A stretch of 36,880 bases of DNA, taken from contig NZ_SMJX01000057.1 in NCBI RefSeq assembly GCF_004348535.1, forward strand, positions 1 through 36,880, given 5' to 3'. The position numbers and the translations under genes are program-made. Positions 15,764 to 23,614 of the stretch are shown here, in pieces. The notes beneath the pieces were generated by a model, which saw only the letters and a list, made by a program, of their open reading frames with translations, ran no database searches and was not told the DNA's origin. Numbering within the stretch: the first letter of the stretch is position 1; each line of letters starts with the position of its first letter. Origin of the DNA: Actinomadura sp. KC216 (GTDB taxonomy: Bacteria; Actinomycetota; Actinomycetes; Streptosporangiales; Streptosporangiaceae).

Positions 15764-16135
15764 GTGTCTCAGCTCGACTACTCCATCAACTACCAGCCGT
15801 TGTTCACCGCACTGCAGACAATGGACGTCCAGGCGTTGATCGACCAGGTCGAGGAGCCCTGGTACAACCAGACTCTCATCCAGGTCGGGGACGTGTGGGT
15901 GCGGCTGGGAGTCATGCAGGGTGAGTTCCACTGGCATAAGCACGACGAACAAGACGAGTTCTTCTTCGTCCTGGACGGATTGTTCCGCATCGAGCTGCAG
16001 GACGCCGAAACGGTCGAGCTCGGCCCCCGGCAGGCATTCACCGTCCCGGCCCGGATGCTGCACCGTCCCGTCGTCCCCGTCCGCAGCGCCGTCCTCATGA
16101 TTGAAAAAGCCGGTGTCATCGCCACCGGCGACTGA
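15764..16135 (+). CDS. Small cupin-domain protein
   Basis: A 123-residue single-domain cupin starting at a GTG (VSQLDYSINYQPLF) with GAGGAGGACACC directly before it. The metal-binding motif 1 is GEFHWHKHDEQDEFFFVLDG (His, His, Glu) and motif 2 contains PARMLHRPVVP (His). All four candidate ligands are present. It is 10 bases downstream of the YbaK gene, so the three genes form one operon. Its role (metal-dependent enzyme or small-molecule sensor) cannot be told from sequence. Confidence 0.88.
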   Translation: MSQLDYSINYQPLFTALQTMDVQALIDQVEEPWYNQTLIQVGDVWVRLGVMQGEFHWHKHDEQDEFFFVLDGLFRIELQDAETVELGPRQAFTVPARMLHRPVVPVRSAVLMIEKAGVIATGD

Positions 16136-16792
16136 CAAGATCCACGCCCGGCCGACCGCCGGATGGCCGACTCCCCGCACCGCTGAGGAGCACTGTGCAC
16201 GCCTCCCTGCAGCCTGGACGCACCGCCCAACTGAACTAGGTGGTTGCCCCCAGGTAGACCGCAAGGTCAACGCCTACTCGCCCTTGCCTACCAACACCGT
16301 GATCGTTCTCAGCGATAACGGCTGTTCCTGGATTCCCCAACCCCGACCTCGCAGACCGCCGCCCAGCCGTAACGGGTGTCGGTGAGGTGATGACTGAACA
16401 GCCGCAGCTCCGTTTGGTAGTTTCGGACCATGGACGGCGCCAGACGATGCTCGCTGGTCAGCGACGCCGTCTGTTCGATGAGCGCGGTGTCGATGACGGC
16501 GAAGTTGTGCAGCGCGGTACCGACCGTGAACACCGCGGACGCGACGGCCAAACCGATCTGCAGACGACGCGTGGCGGACCTTGTGGCCTGGTCAGCGGTG
16601 AGGGAGCGGTCATGGTGGTCGTCCTTCCGAACGACGCTGATTGTGCGGCCCCAACCATCCCGGAAGGCGACCAAAGATCGTCCTGCGCCGGAGCCGTCTT
16701 CCTCGTACATCCCGCGCCGCATCTCCGAACATCCGCTACTTCCGGGGAAGTACCGACCAACCCGCAGGGGCAGGTCTTTGGTCCGGCCCTGA
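16136..16792. other. Poorly coding stretch, one doubtful ORF
   Basis: After the cupin gene no firm gene is visible. The minus strand holds a 137-codon frame (16309-16722) with one plausible membrane segment (LQIGLAVASAVFTVGTALHN), but it lacks a good ribosome site and its ends look non-coding; it may be the relic of a small membrane protein. I do not annotate it as a gene. Confidence 0.4.
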
Positions 16793-17281
16793 CTATTCCG
16801 TCACGGGACCGTCCAGGGCCGTTCCGTACAGGTGCGACACCCGGAGCCTGATGACCAAGCGCTGGTCTCGCACCATCCGATTGAAGAACTCCGTCTCGTC
16901 CGCCGGATCGGTGATCCCGAACACCGGCAGCAGCTCCCGGCCGACCGCGTCGCCGGGCTTCGCGGTCACATCCGAGACCTCCGCCTCGCCCTCGGCGACG
17001 GCATAGGACAGGGCGGTCTCCCCCTGGACATGGAAGGTCGCGCGAGGATCCCTGAGAAGGTGGCGCACCTTGATGCGGTCGGCGACCGACGGTATCCGGA
17101 TGATCCGCTCTTCGGGATCCCAGGTGAAGACCATCGAGGCCAGGTGGGGTTGGCCGCTGCGCTTCAGGGTCGCCAGCACGCCGAACTGCTGCCCACCGAG
17201 GACCCGGGTCGCCTCCTCCTCGGTGAGGGCGCGGGGACCGGGCCCCTGGCCGGGACGGTAAGCGGTCGTGTTCTCGGTCAT
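16793..17281 (-). CDS. Pyridoxamine 5'-phosphate oxidase-fold (flavin/F420-type) protein
   Basis: A 162-residue split-beta-barrel protein. The pattern FGVLATLKRSGQPHLASMVF, ERIIRIPSVADRIKVRHLLR and DPRATFHVQGETALSYAVAE is typical of actinobacterial PPOX-class proteins that bind FMN or F420 and reduce or oxidise small molecules. It starts at ATG 17281 with GGAAGGACAG upstream. It is a lone intact gene within decayed sequence. The substrate and cofactor are not determinable here, but the PHLASMVFTWD context is more like F420-dependent reductases than true PdxH. Confidence 0.88.
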   Translation of the reverse strand: MTENTTAYRPGQGPGPRALTEEEATRVLGGQQFGVLATLKRSGQPHLASMVFTWDPEERIIRIPSVADRIKVRHLLRDPRATFHVQGETALSYAVAEGEAEVSDVTAKPGDAVGRELLPVFGITDPADETEFFNRMVRDQRLVIRLRVSHLYGTALDGPVTE

Positions 17282-17375
17282 CTCGTTCTGTCCTTCCGGT
17301 GTGGTCTCAGCTCAGAGATGCACTGGCGCCCGGACTTCCCCGCCGACGCCGTACACAAGGCATGGGAACTGACTC

Positions 17376-17392
17376 CTCGTTCATCCAACGAG
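17376..17392. promoter_or_regulatory. Inverted repeat upstream of the PPOX-fold gene
   Basis: CTCGTT-CATCC-AACGAG (17376-17392) is a perfect 6-bp inverted repeat about 95 bases upstream of the PPOX-fold start, with A/T-richer flanks (ACCATAGCGGATAGT). It may be an operator near the promoter of that gene. No regulator gene is adjacent. Confidence 0.3.
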
Positions 17393-17609
17393 AGAAACCA
17401 TAGCGGATAGTTTCGTTGTGGACGATTTTCGATCACTCGCCCGCGCGCCGTCGCCAGTCTGGCGGCCAGGGCCGTAGCCGAGACAGATCGCCGCGCCGTG
17501 CTCGTCAGCGCCGCGGCGCCGTCCGGTCAGCGAATGAGCGATCTAAGCGGCGACCTGGTCGCTGTTGCGTTCGAGCATCAGAGCAATCACCGCCCCCCGT
17601 CGGTCCCGC

Positions 17610-18076
17610 CCGGTTCCGGGCGAATGCGCTCAGCACTCGGATACCAAGACAAGCCTGGCAGAAGGTTTCCTCAGGAGCCGGACCCCAGGGGACATCGGTA
17701 CTACGATTGGGCCTGCTTTGGCCTCCCCGCCAACGGCCGGTCAGGACACCGCTAGTTGCTTCTCCGGCGCAATCGGCGCACCCGGAACTGGCTTTCCACC
17801 GCTGCTAGTAACCCCACCCGGTGTCCCTTGCCGCCCTCGTGCGAGTCGCCGGACGCCGCATCTCTCGCTGTCACCACCGCCATCGAACGAAGCCGCCCCG
17901 CGCCTATCGATCTGATCCCAATGTCCTGCAACGAGATCCAGCGTCTGTTCACCGTACTGACCGCCCGACCGGACCACGCCCCCCACCACCGGCTGCGCTG
18001 GTCGCACTGGCGACGACGTCACCAGGCACTCGCCTGGATGTGCAACTACCAGCGGCAAGCCATCCGGGCACCGTGA
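17610..18076 (+). pseudogene. IS701-family transposase remnant
   Basis: Pieces in several frames match the C-terminal half of IS701-type transposases: ALSTRIPRQAWQKVSSGAGP, GHRYYDWACFGLPANGR, LLLRRNRRT, LAALVRVAGRR, and the terminal RLRWSHWRRRHQALAWMCNY followed by QRQAIRAP and a stop. The central part with the last catalytic acidic residue is deleted. The sequence before it (17430-17609) shows nothing I recognise. Confidence 0.75.
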
Positions 18077-18115
18077 AGGGTGGAGCGGCGGGCCGGCCGG
18101 GTGGATACTGACTGA

Positions 18116-18475
18116 ATGCGCCAGGCATTTGTCCACGATGCAATTGTGATCATGGAAGCGGGCGGCGACATAGGCGCACCGGGTGCAGCTATCACGGCCG
18201 CGTTGTGCGGGCACTGGGGGCATGAGCCACCGTGTCCGCTGGCACCGCACCACACCACCGCGATGTGCTCCGGCGACGAGGTGCGGCTCCGCGTGCTTTT
18301 CGCTGCCGACCCCGCTGCTGAGGCCGACGTCCGTGACCGGATTGAAACGGCCCTGTCCCTGACCGGCCTTGACGGCCCGGACGGCGTCACCACCCGCTGG
18401 CAACTCCGCAGCGCACGAGCCGACCGCGTCCGGAACGACGAGGCCGAGCATGCCCGACGACTTGTCCAGGGCTGA
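18116..18475 (+). CDS. Conserved hypothetical protein, about 119 residues
   Basis: The frame starts MRQAFVHDAIVIMEAGGDIG and has a compact Cys/His-rich patch (ALCGHWGHEPPCPLAPHHTT), then an acidic helical region (EADVRDRIETALS) and a C-terminal GVTTRWQLRSAR. Codon use is typical of real genes here and the length looks complete. The pattern resembles small actinobacterial hypotheticals I have seen, but no function is known to me. The HWxHxxPCPLAPHHT cluster could bind a metal. It starts 40 bases after the IS701 relic. Confidence 0.65.
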   Translation: MRQAFVHDAIVIMEAGGDIGAPGAAITAALCGHWGHEPPCPLAPHHTTAMCSGDEVRLRVLFAADPAAEADVRDRIETALSLTGLDGPDGVTTRWQLRSARADRVRNDEAEHARRLVQG

Positions 18476-19144
18476 GGCTCCCGTCCCGGGCACCACTGAT
18501 TGAGAGGATGGCATCCAGGGCTTGAGTAGCAGGGCCGCGGCGTTTGCTTCGTACCAGACGAGTTGGCTTCCACACCACGTTCCTGGTGCAACACGTACTC
18601 GGCGCCAACGGCATGCCTCGCCGCTATGCCGACTACCCTTATGAGTTCTCCACCCTCAACTTGATGTCCTCGGTCGGTGCGAAGAATTCTTCGCACTCGG
18701 CTCCAAAGGTACTCGCTGAGCTCCGCGACTTCCATGAGCTGGTAGGCGCGGCGCGCGGAGTTGCCGAGCCGGGTCTGCGCGTACTCCTCACCGGTTTTGC
18801 CTGGCCCTGACAAAGGGTGGGTGTGTCACGGGGGTTGTTGTGGTGGACCCAGAGAGATGGGTCCAGGTATGGAAGATGTCCGGCGGCGCGCGGGCCCTGC
18901 CAGCATGGGTATCCGGTGCGCCCTACGGCCGGTGGGCCGGTCGGCGGCCGCCAGGGTCACCAGGCCACTGCGCCGTCCTCGGCCGGCCCGGCCACCAGGC
19001 GGCGGACGGCGGGGGCTTCTCACGAGCGGATGTCTATCTGCGACGGTCGTCGCCTGGGCCTCAAAGGCCCCGGCCCGCACCGCTCGCGGTTCACCTCCGC
19101 GCCGTTCACGGCGCGGAGGCATACCACAACGGAGGGATTAGGCA
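18476..19144. other. Decayed stretch with a cytochrome oxidase fragment
   Basis: Besides the ctaD fragment listed separately, the minus strand at about 18700-18813 has a coding-like patch ([20 protein letters not shown]) I cannot assign, and 18820-19130 holds no convincing frame. The last bases carry the GGAGGG ribosome site of the next gene. Confidence 0.4.
18554..18690 (+). pseudogene. Fragment of cytochrome c oxidase subunit I
   Basis: The frame reads [20 protein letters not shown] followed by [19 protein letters not shown]. This matches the segment between the last two helices of haem-copper oxidase subunit I, where the FHxTFxxxH-x-LG-x-GMPRRYxDY pattern is nearly invariant. Only about 45 codons are present, without the haem or CuB ligands. 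It is a displaced piece of a respiratory gene, not a functional copy. Confidence 0.75.
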
Positions 19145-19450
19145 ATGACCATGCAGATGATCCAGGCCACCGTCGAGCCCGCCACCGAGCGCGGCCCTGA
19201 CCAGCTGAACAGCGCCTGGGCTGACTTCACCGCACATGGAGACGTCATCCTCAACGGCACGGCGAGCTGGTTCACCCCCTCCACGCTCGTGGTCGTCTCG
19301 ATCACCGAGTTGGATGGCGACGGCAACCCGCACATGGGAGACGCGCGGATGACGGTCAACAACGTGCAGCCCTACCAAGGAGGCGTGCAGGTCCGGGTCA
19401 ACATCGAATGGGGCAGCGACCTGCGCGGACGGCTCATGTACGTCTACTAG
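19145..19450 (+). CDS. Hypothetical protein, about 101 residues, beta-rich
   Basis: It starts MTMQMIQATVEPATERGPDQ, with GGAGGG nine bases before the ATG, and ends GRLMYVY. The sequence is rich in alternating hydrophobic residues (VILNGTASWF, LVVVSITELD, VQVRVNIEWG), suggesting a single beta-sandwich or barrel domain. No signal peptide or membrane segment is seen. I do not recognise the family. An intact frame with good codon use among decayed DNA suggests a live gene. Confidence 0.65.
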   Translation: MTMQMIQATVEPATERGPDQLNSAWADFTAHGDVILNGTASWFTPSTLVVVSITELDGDGNPHMGDARMTVNNVQPYQGGVQVRVNIEWGSDLRGRLMYVY

Positions 19451-19591
19451 TGCTCACCCTTCGCGTAAATCGGCTTCACCGGGTGACCTGCGCCCTCTCG
19501 GGGCCGGGTTGATGGAGGTCGGCGGGGTGCCCGCCGCTGCAGGAGCCGACGCGTTATCGGCACGATTTCCCCTTCTTGCCCACGCGCGCGC

Positions 19592-19937
19592 TCAGTCCAG
19601 TGCGTCGATCGCGGCCCGTGGCCGCTCGGCGGCCCCGCTGGACGGCGGCCGCGGTGGGCACCAGTTCGGCCGGGCCCCGGCCGGTGGAGTTGGCGACGGT
19701 GCGAGCTGGTTGATGTTGGGGGCGAGCCGGCGACGATCCGCCGGACGGCGAAGAACTCGGCCGGCATCGTGCCCCCGCGCGGGCACTGATCGCCTCGTAC
19801 CCGGCGCCGTTCACGCGCACGGTGATGCCTTGCGTCGGCCGCCGACCGCGGGGTGAGGCGGCTTGCTCGGTTCCCGCGGCGGTCACCTTCCGGCCCCGCC
19901 GGTCACGTTGCCGGTCGTGCTCCTCAGCCACGCGCAC
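19592..19937 (-). pseudogene. MobC-like relaxosome protein, decayed
   Basis: Read across frames, the minus strand gives GRRPTQGITVRVNGAGYEAI, then MPAEFFAVRRIVAG, NINQLA, RTVANSTGRGPAELVPTAAA and AAERPRAAIDALD before a stop. This is the order of the mobilisation protein MobC family (ribbon-helix-helix start, N-x-N-Q-L-A motif, C-terminal helix). At least four frameshifts are needed, so it is dead. It indicates a former mobilisable element here. Confidence 0.7.
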
Positions 19938-19984
19938 CCTTCCCCAGCGGAGCGCCCCGCCGGACGGCGGGACACTGATCGTCA

Positions 19985-20001
19985 GATCAGTCTGACTGAT
20001 C
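19985..20001. promoter_or_regulatory. Perfect 17-bp palindrome (operator-like)
   Basis: GATCAGTC-T-GACTGATC is a perfect palindrome with an extra half-site (ACTGATC, 19974-19980) next to it and a TATCCT -10-like box just to the right. It lies upstream of the MobC relic and has the form of a TetR-type operator. The cognate regulator is not in the window. Confidence 0.55.
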
Positions 20002-20167
20002 CTCTATCCTGCTCCACCGGTTAGGGTGCCGTATTGCATCGGATGCGAACGCAGCACGGTCGACATACGTCACGAGCAGGGGCTGCGACCGCTCGTCCGC
20101 GCCAGGTCAAGTTCGACGAACCGGCCCTCACGGGCCTGGCCAGGATGCTTTACTACCGCTCGCATCT

Positions 20168-20186
20168 GATGCGAACGGTTCGCATC
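20168..20186. promoter_or_regulatory. Perfect 19-bp palindrome (operator-like)
   Basis: GATGCGAAC-G-GTTCGCATC is a perfect palindrome. A further copy of its arm (GGATGCGAAC) stands at about 20040, 130 bases upstream. It lies directly before the tyrosine-recombinase fragment and may have been the operator of that gene's promoter. Confidence 0.5.
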
Positions 20187-20234
20187 CGACGGGATCGGTT
20201 CGGGGCTCGGTGGGCACCGATGGCCTCGCGCCGG

Positions 20235-20510
20235 ACTCGGCCAAGCTGCACCTGGTCGACGGGATCGCGACGGCGACCCGACGAACAAGTCTTCGCCGCG
20301 ATGCTCGACGGCTGGCGTAACCAGCAACTCGCCCGGCGCCTGGCGTTCTCCACCATCGAATCGCCGAACGGATGGTCCGCGCCTTCACCGGGCACGCTGA
20401 GGCGTTCCCGTGGTAGTGGACATCGCAGCTGGTCAACGACTGGATGACCGACTTGCGCGCCGTGCGGAACCTTCGCCGCTCGATGCTGCGCGGCTTGGCT
20501 TTGAAGTGGC
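20235..20510 (+). pseudogene. Tyrosine recombinase, N-terminal fragment with frameshifts
   Basis: The frames spell KLHLVDGIATAT, DEQVFAAMLDGWRNQQLARR, LAFSTIES, RMVRAFTGHAEAFPW and WTSQLVNDWMTDLRAVRNLR. This is the core-binding (SAM-like) domain of the actinomycete plasmid/phage integrase type. At least three frameshifts and a stop (TAG after FPW) are present. The matching catalytic half is found at 22545-22937. Confidence 0.7.
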
Positions 20511-20832
20511 CCCGTGGGACGGTGTCGGCGTACCCCTTGATGTGCAGGGGTGGGTGCAGGTAGACGTGCAGAAGTGGATCAGCGTGTCCTGCCGTGGTGG
20601 CGGTGGGCGAGCCGTCGTAGCCAGGTGATCACTGCGTACGCGGCCGTGATCGATGCGTAGCTGGGAGGCCGAAATTGTTGCTGAAGGCCGCTGTATCCAC
20701 GAGCGGCTGGTGGAGGAGGGCAAGGTGAGCATGCGGCGTCGCCCTCTGATGAACTCGGCCGAGACGAAATGAACGAGCCATACCCGGGGTTGAGGTTGAT
20801 CGTCAGGCAGGCCGGGTCACGGAGGGGGCACC
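20511..20832. other. Gap without a supported gene
   Basis: A short coding-like patch (SWEAEIVAEGRCIHERLVEE, about 20660-20775) ends at a stop just before the next gene. It may be recombinase debris. The end of the gap carries GGAGGGGGCACC, the ribosome site of the next gene. Confidence 0.35.
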
Positions 20833-21267
20833 ATGGTCAGTGTCAGTGTGGAGACCGCGGAGCAGACGGAGGCCCGTCTGCGCGGTGTGATCGCTCAAGC
20901 CGAGGTCATCGTCCACAATGGCGTCTGGTGCTTTGAGGAATTCCCCGCCGACCAGGCCCCCGAGCTCACAGCCGACACCCTGGCGATGATCCGCGACGAG
21001 GAGAGCTGGAGCCGCCTGGTCCCCTTCGGTCAAGGGCACAGCGGCACCGAACGGTTCGGGATCTTCTCTTTCCACTTCCCTGCCGATCAGGACAACAGTG
21101 GTTTCGTCGGCTGGCTGGCCACTCACCTCAAGGCCGAGCTGGGGACCGGCGTGTTCGTCATCTGCGGCAGCAACCAGGCCCGCGGCGGCATCTATGACTA
21201 CTGGGGCTGTCCCATCGACATGCTGGATGAGGCGGTCGCAGTGGTCGAGGCGCTACGCACCCGCTGA
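20833..21267 (+). CDS. DUF6196-like conserved protein
   Basis: A complete 144-residue protein beginning MVSVSVETAEQTEARLRGVI, with GGAGGGGGCACC directly before the ATG. Patches FGIFSFHFPADQDNSGFVGW, HLKAELGTGVFVICG and QARGGIYDYWGCPIDMLDEA are those I associate with the DUF6196 group of small actinobacterial proteins of unknown function. It lies, intact, between the two halves of a broken tyrosine recombinase, so it probably arrived or survived as cargo. Soluble, no export signal. Confidence 0.75.
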   Translation: MVSVSVETAEQTEARLRGVIAQAEVIVHNGVWCFEEFPADQAPELTADTLAMIRDEESWSRLVPFGQGHSGTERFGIFSFHFPADQDNSGFVGWLATHLKAELGTGVFVICGSNQARGGIYDYWGCPIDMLDEAVAVVEALRTR

Positions 21268-21549
21268 CCCGTCCAGTGACGCCAGCAGTGCTATAGCCTG
21301 GCAGACCTGACGGCCCCAGAGCCTGACCTACCATCCCGAGTTCAAACCCCTGGGCCCGGTCCAGACCGATGTCCCCAGCCGTGGTCATCCCGAGCAACGC
21401 CACGTGCTCTCCAGGCGCGTCCCACAACAGCTTGACGGCGCCCCTGCTCTGCGCATTACCCGTACCCGCCTCCGCCTTCCAAGGAGTACGCCGACAGACG
21501 GCTTGGTTTGGCCCCGGGGACTTGTGGTATCAGGCCGTGATGTGTGAGG
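21268..21549. other. Gap without a supported gene
   Basis: The minus strand has one coding-like patch (PGEHVALLGMTTAGDIGLDR, about 21340-21420) I cannot assign. No terminator or promoter stands out. Confidence 0.3.
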
Positions 21550-22330
21550 TCAGCGGGTGGGGGTGAGGTTCTGGCGGGCTTTGGAGTGGGCGAGGCGGTA
21601 TGATTCGCTTCCGGTTTCGATGATGGTGCCGTTGAAGGAGAGTCGATCGATGATGGCGGCGCAGAGGCGGGGATCGGAGAAGGTGTTGCCCCATCCGCTG
21701 AAGGAGGCGTTGGAGGCGATCGCGATGCTGTTCTTTTCCTCGCGTCAGGTCAAGACCTGAAAAAGCATCTCGGCGCCGCGGCGGTCGGGTTCGAGGTAGC
21801 CCAGCTCATCGATGCAGGGGCAGGTCGACGCGTCCGTAGCTGGCGATGGTCTTGGTGGGCTGTTTCTCGTCGGCCGCTTCGACCAGTTCGTTGACGAGCT
21901 TGGCGGCCAGGGTGTACTTGACCCGGTATCCGGCCATGGCCGCGGTGGTGCCGAGCGCGATGAGCAGGTGGGACTTGCCGGTGCCGCTGTCGCCGATCAG
22001 GCAGAGCGGCTCGCCGCGGCGAACCCAGTCGCCGGTGGACAGGGTGTTGATGACGGCGGGTGGGATGTTGGGGTTGGCGTGTAGTCGAAGTCGCGCAGTG
22101 ACTTTTCGCGGGGGAAGCGGGCGGCTCTGATCCGGCGTTCGGAGCGGCGGCGGTCGCGGTCTTCGCACTCGGCCATCAGCGGCTCGGCCAGGAACCCGCG
22201 GTAGGTGAGCTGGTCGCGTTCGGCCAGGTCGGTGAACTGGGCGCGGATGGTCGGCAGGCGAAGGGACCGGCAGGGCGGCGTCGATCGCGGCGTCGACGGC
22301 CGGGTCGGTCAGGTTGTGCTGGCGGGTCAT
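21550..22330 (-). pseudogene. IS21-family IstB ATPase, broken
   Basis: From ATG 22330 (MTRQHNLTDPAVDAAIDAAL) several frames spell the helper ATPase IstB: QFTDLAERDQLTYRGFLAEP, INTLSTGDWVRRGEPLCLIG, DSGTGKSHLLIALGTTAAMA (Walker A), KLVNELVEAADEKQPTKTIA, then DELGYLEPDRRGAEMLFQVL, a TGA, and REEKNSIAIASNASFSGWGN ending at 21550. There are at least two frameshifts and one internal stop. The ATG overlaps the end of the istA remnant, as normal in IS21 elements. Confidence 0.88.
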
Positions 22331-22560
22331 CGCGGTCCTTCCTTCCGGGCGTCTGTGCGGGTGCGGTGCAGCAGTTGGTCCCAGTTCTCCAGGCGTGGCG
22401 GCGGCCGGGTGTCGTGCAGCAAGGCGCGGCGATGCTCGTCCAAGCTGGTCACTGCGGGCTGGTCGGCCTGCGCTACTGGAGGCGGCGGCTCCAGTTCGCT
22501 GGTGGGGGAACGGCCGTGGGTCTCGCGCAAGCAAAAGGGCGTATTGGCGCGGCCTATCGG
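22327..22560 (-). pseudogene. IS21-family IstA transposase, C-terminal remnant (probable)
   Basis: A frame with TSLDEHRRALLHDTRPPPRL and WDQLLHRTRTDARKEGPR ends in a TGA that overlaps the istB start in the ATGA arrangement typical of istAB. The DDE catalytic core is absent, having been replaced by the tyrosine-recombinase fragment. Assignment relies mainly on position. Confidence 0.5.
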
Positions 22561-22937
22561 GACGCGACGTTGTTCAAGGTCATTTACCGGTGGGGCTGCG
22601 GCGCACCGAGACCTCGAAGCTGGACCTGATCGACTGGGGCCGGACCCCGGCGGCGCCGGAGTTCGGGCAGTACGGGACACTGAACGTCCGTTATAGCAAG
22701 GCCAAGCGCGGCGAGCCGCCGCGCCGCCGGAACGTCATCACCGTGATGGGGTGGGCGGTGGACGCCGTCCGCGACTACGTGGAGAACGTCCGGCCACGGT
22801 TCGGCTGCGCGGACTCACCGAGCCAGCAGAGATCAACGCCCGGTTCGTCGCCTACCGGGACGCGCTCGGGCTGCCGCCGGCGCTGGTCCCGCATTCGATC
22901 CGTCATTCTTACGTCAGCCATCTCACCGAGGACGGCG
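22545..22937 (+). pseudogene. Tyrosine recombinase, catalytic-domain fragment
   Basis: YRDATLFKVIYRWG, LRRTETSKLDLIDWG, LNVRYSKAKRGEPPRRRNVI and VMGWAVDAVRDYVENVRPRF run in one frame, then after a deletion/shift AEINARFVAYRDALGLPPAL and VPHSIRHSYVSHLTEDG in another. The first Arg (LRRTE) and the HxxR box (HSIRH) of the active site are visible; the nucleophilic Tyr is lost. It is probably the second half of the gene whose first half is at 20235-20510. Confidence 0.75.
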
Positions 22938-22954
22938 TCGCTCAACGCGGCGAG

Positions 22955-23577
22955 ACCGGAGCCTTCCTGCGCTGGGCCAAGCGGAACAAACGCACCCGCC
23001 TGGACTTCCCCGCCACTCGATGGGACGGCCCCACCCGCGCCATCGACACCGAAACCCAGCGGGGCCCACGCCCGCCGACTCCTTCAGACGACACCCTCAA
23101 GCCCGCAGACCGAGTCGCTGGACTCCTCGTCCGGCTCCATGCCCAGCAGCCCGCCGCTACCAGCCGGCTCACCCTCGACCACATCCACTCCGACGGGAAC
23201 GAAGTTCACCTCGTCCTCGGCAAGGAGCCCATCCACCTCCCCGAACCTCTCGACGCGCTCGTCCTGCAGCCGGCCGCCACCCGCCGCGGCCACGCTACCA
23301 TCGCCGACCAAGGCACCTCACCATTGCTCCTGCCCGGAGGACGACCCGGCCACCCGATCAGCCCTGACCAGCTAGCCGGACGCCTCCACGGAATCGGAAA
23401 CCGGCCCGGCCCCGCCCGCTCCACCGCACTGTTCCAGCTCGCCACCGAACTTCCCGCCGCCATCCTTGCCCGCATGCTCGGCATTCACATCAACGTCGCC
23501 ATCCAATGGCAACGCGCCTCCTCCAGCGACTGGATGACCTACGCCACCGACGTCGGCCGACGCGACCCCCGCCCGTC
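22955..23577 (+). pseudogene. Second tyrosine-recombinase-like 3' fragment, in frame with the nitrilase
   Basis: The text FLRWAKRNKRTRLDFPATRW, then TLKPADRVAGLLVRLHAQQP, LTLDHIHSDGNEVHLVLGKE, GTSPLLLPGGRPGHPISPDQ and IGNRPGPARSTALFQLATEL to WQRASSSDWMTYATDVGRR is the C-terminal part of a common actinomycete site-specific integrase type. It is open throughout with no stop, joins the preceding recombinase fragment in frame, and runs straight on into the nitrilase-family gene. Its own N-terminus is missing. Confidence 0.65.
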
Positions 23578-23614
23578 TCTGCACGGCCGGCCGGGGAAGG
23601 CAAAATGGTCCAGC

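Noticed and set aside
16309-16722. 137-codon minus-strand ORF with one membrane-like segment
   Set aside because: No good ribosome site, unconvincing termini and no recognised family; described only as a doubtful ORF in the gap entry.
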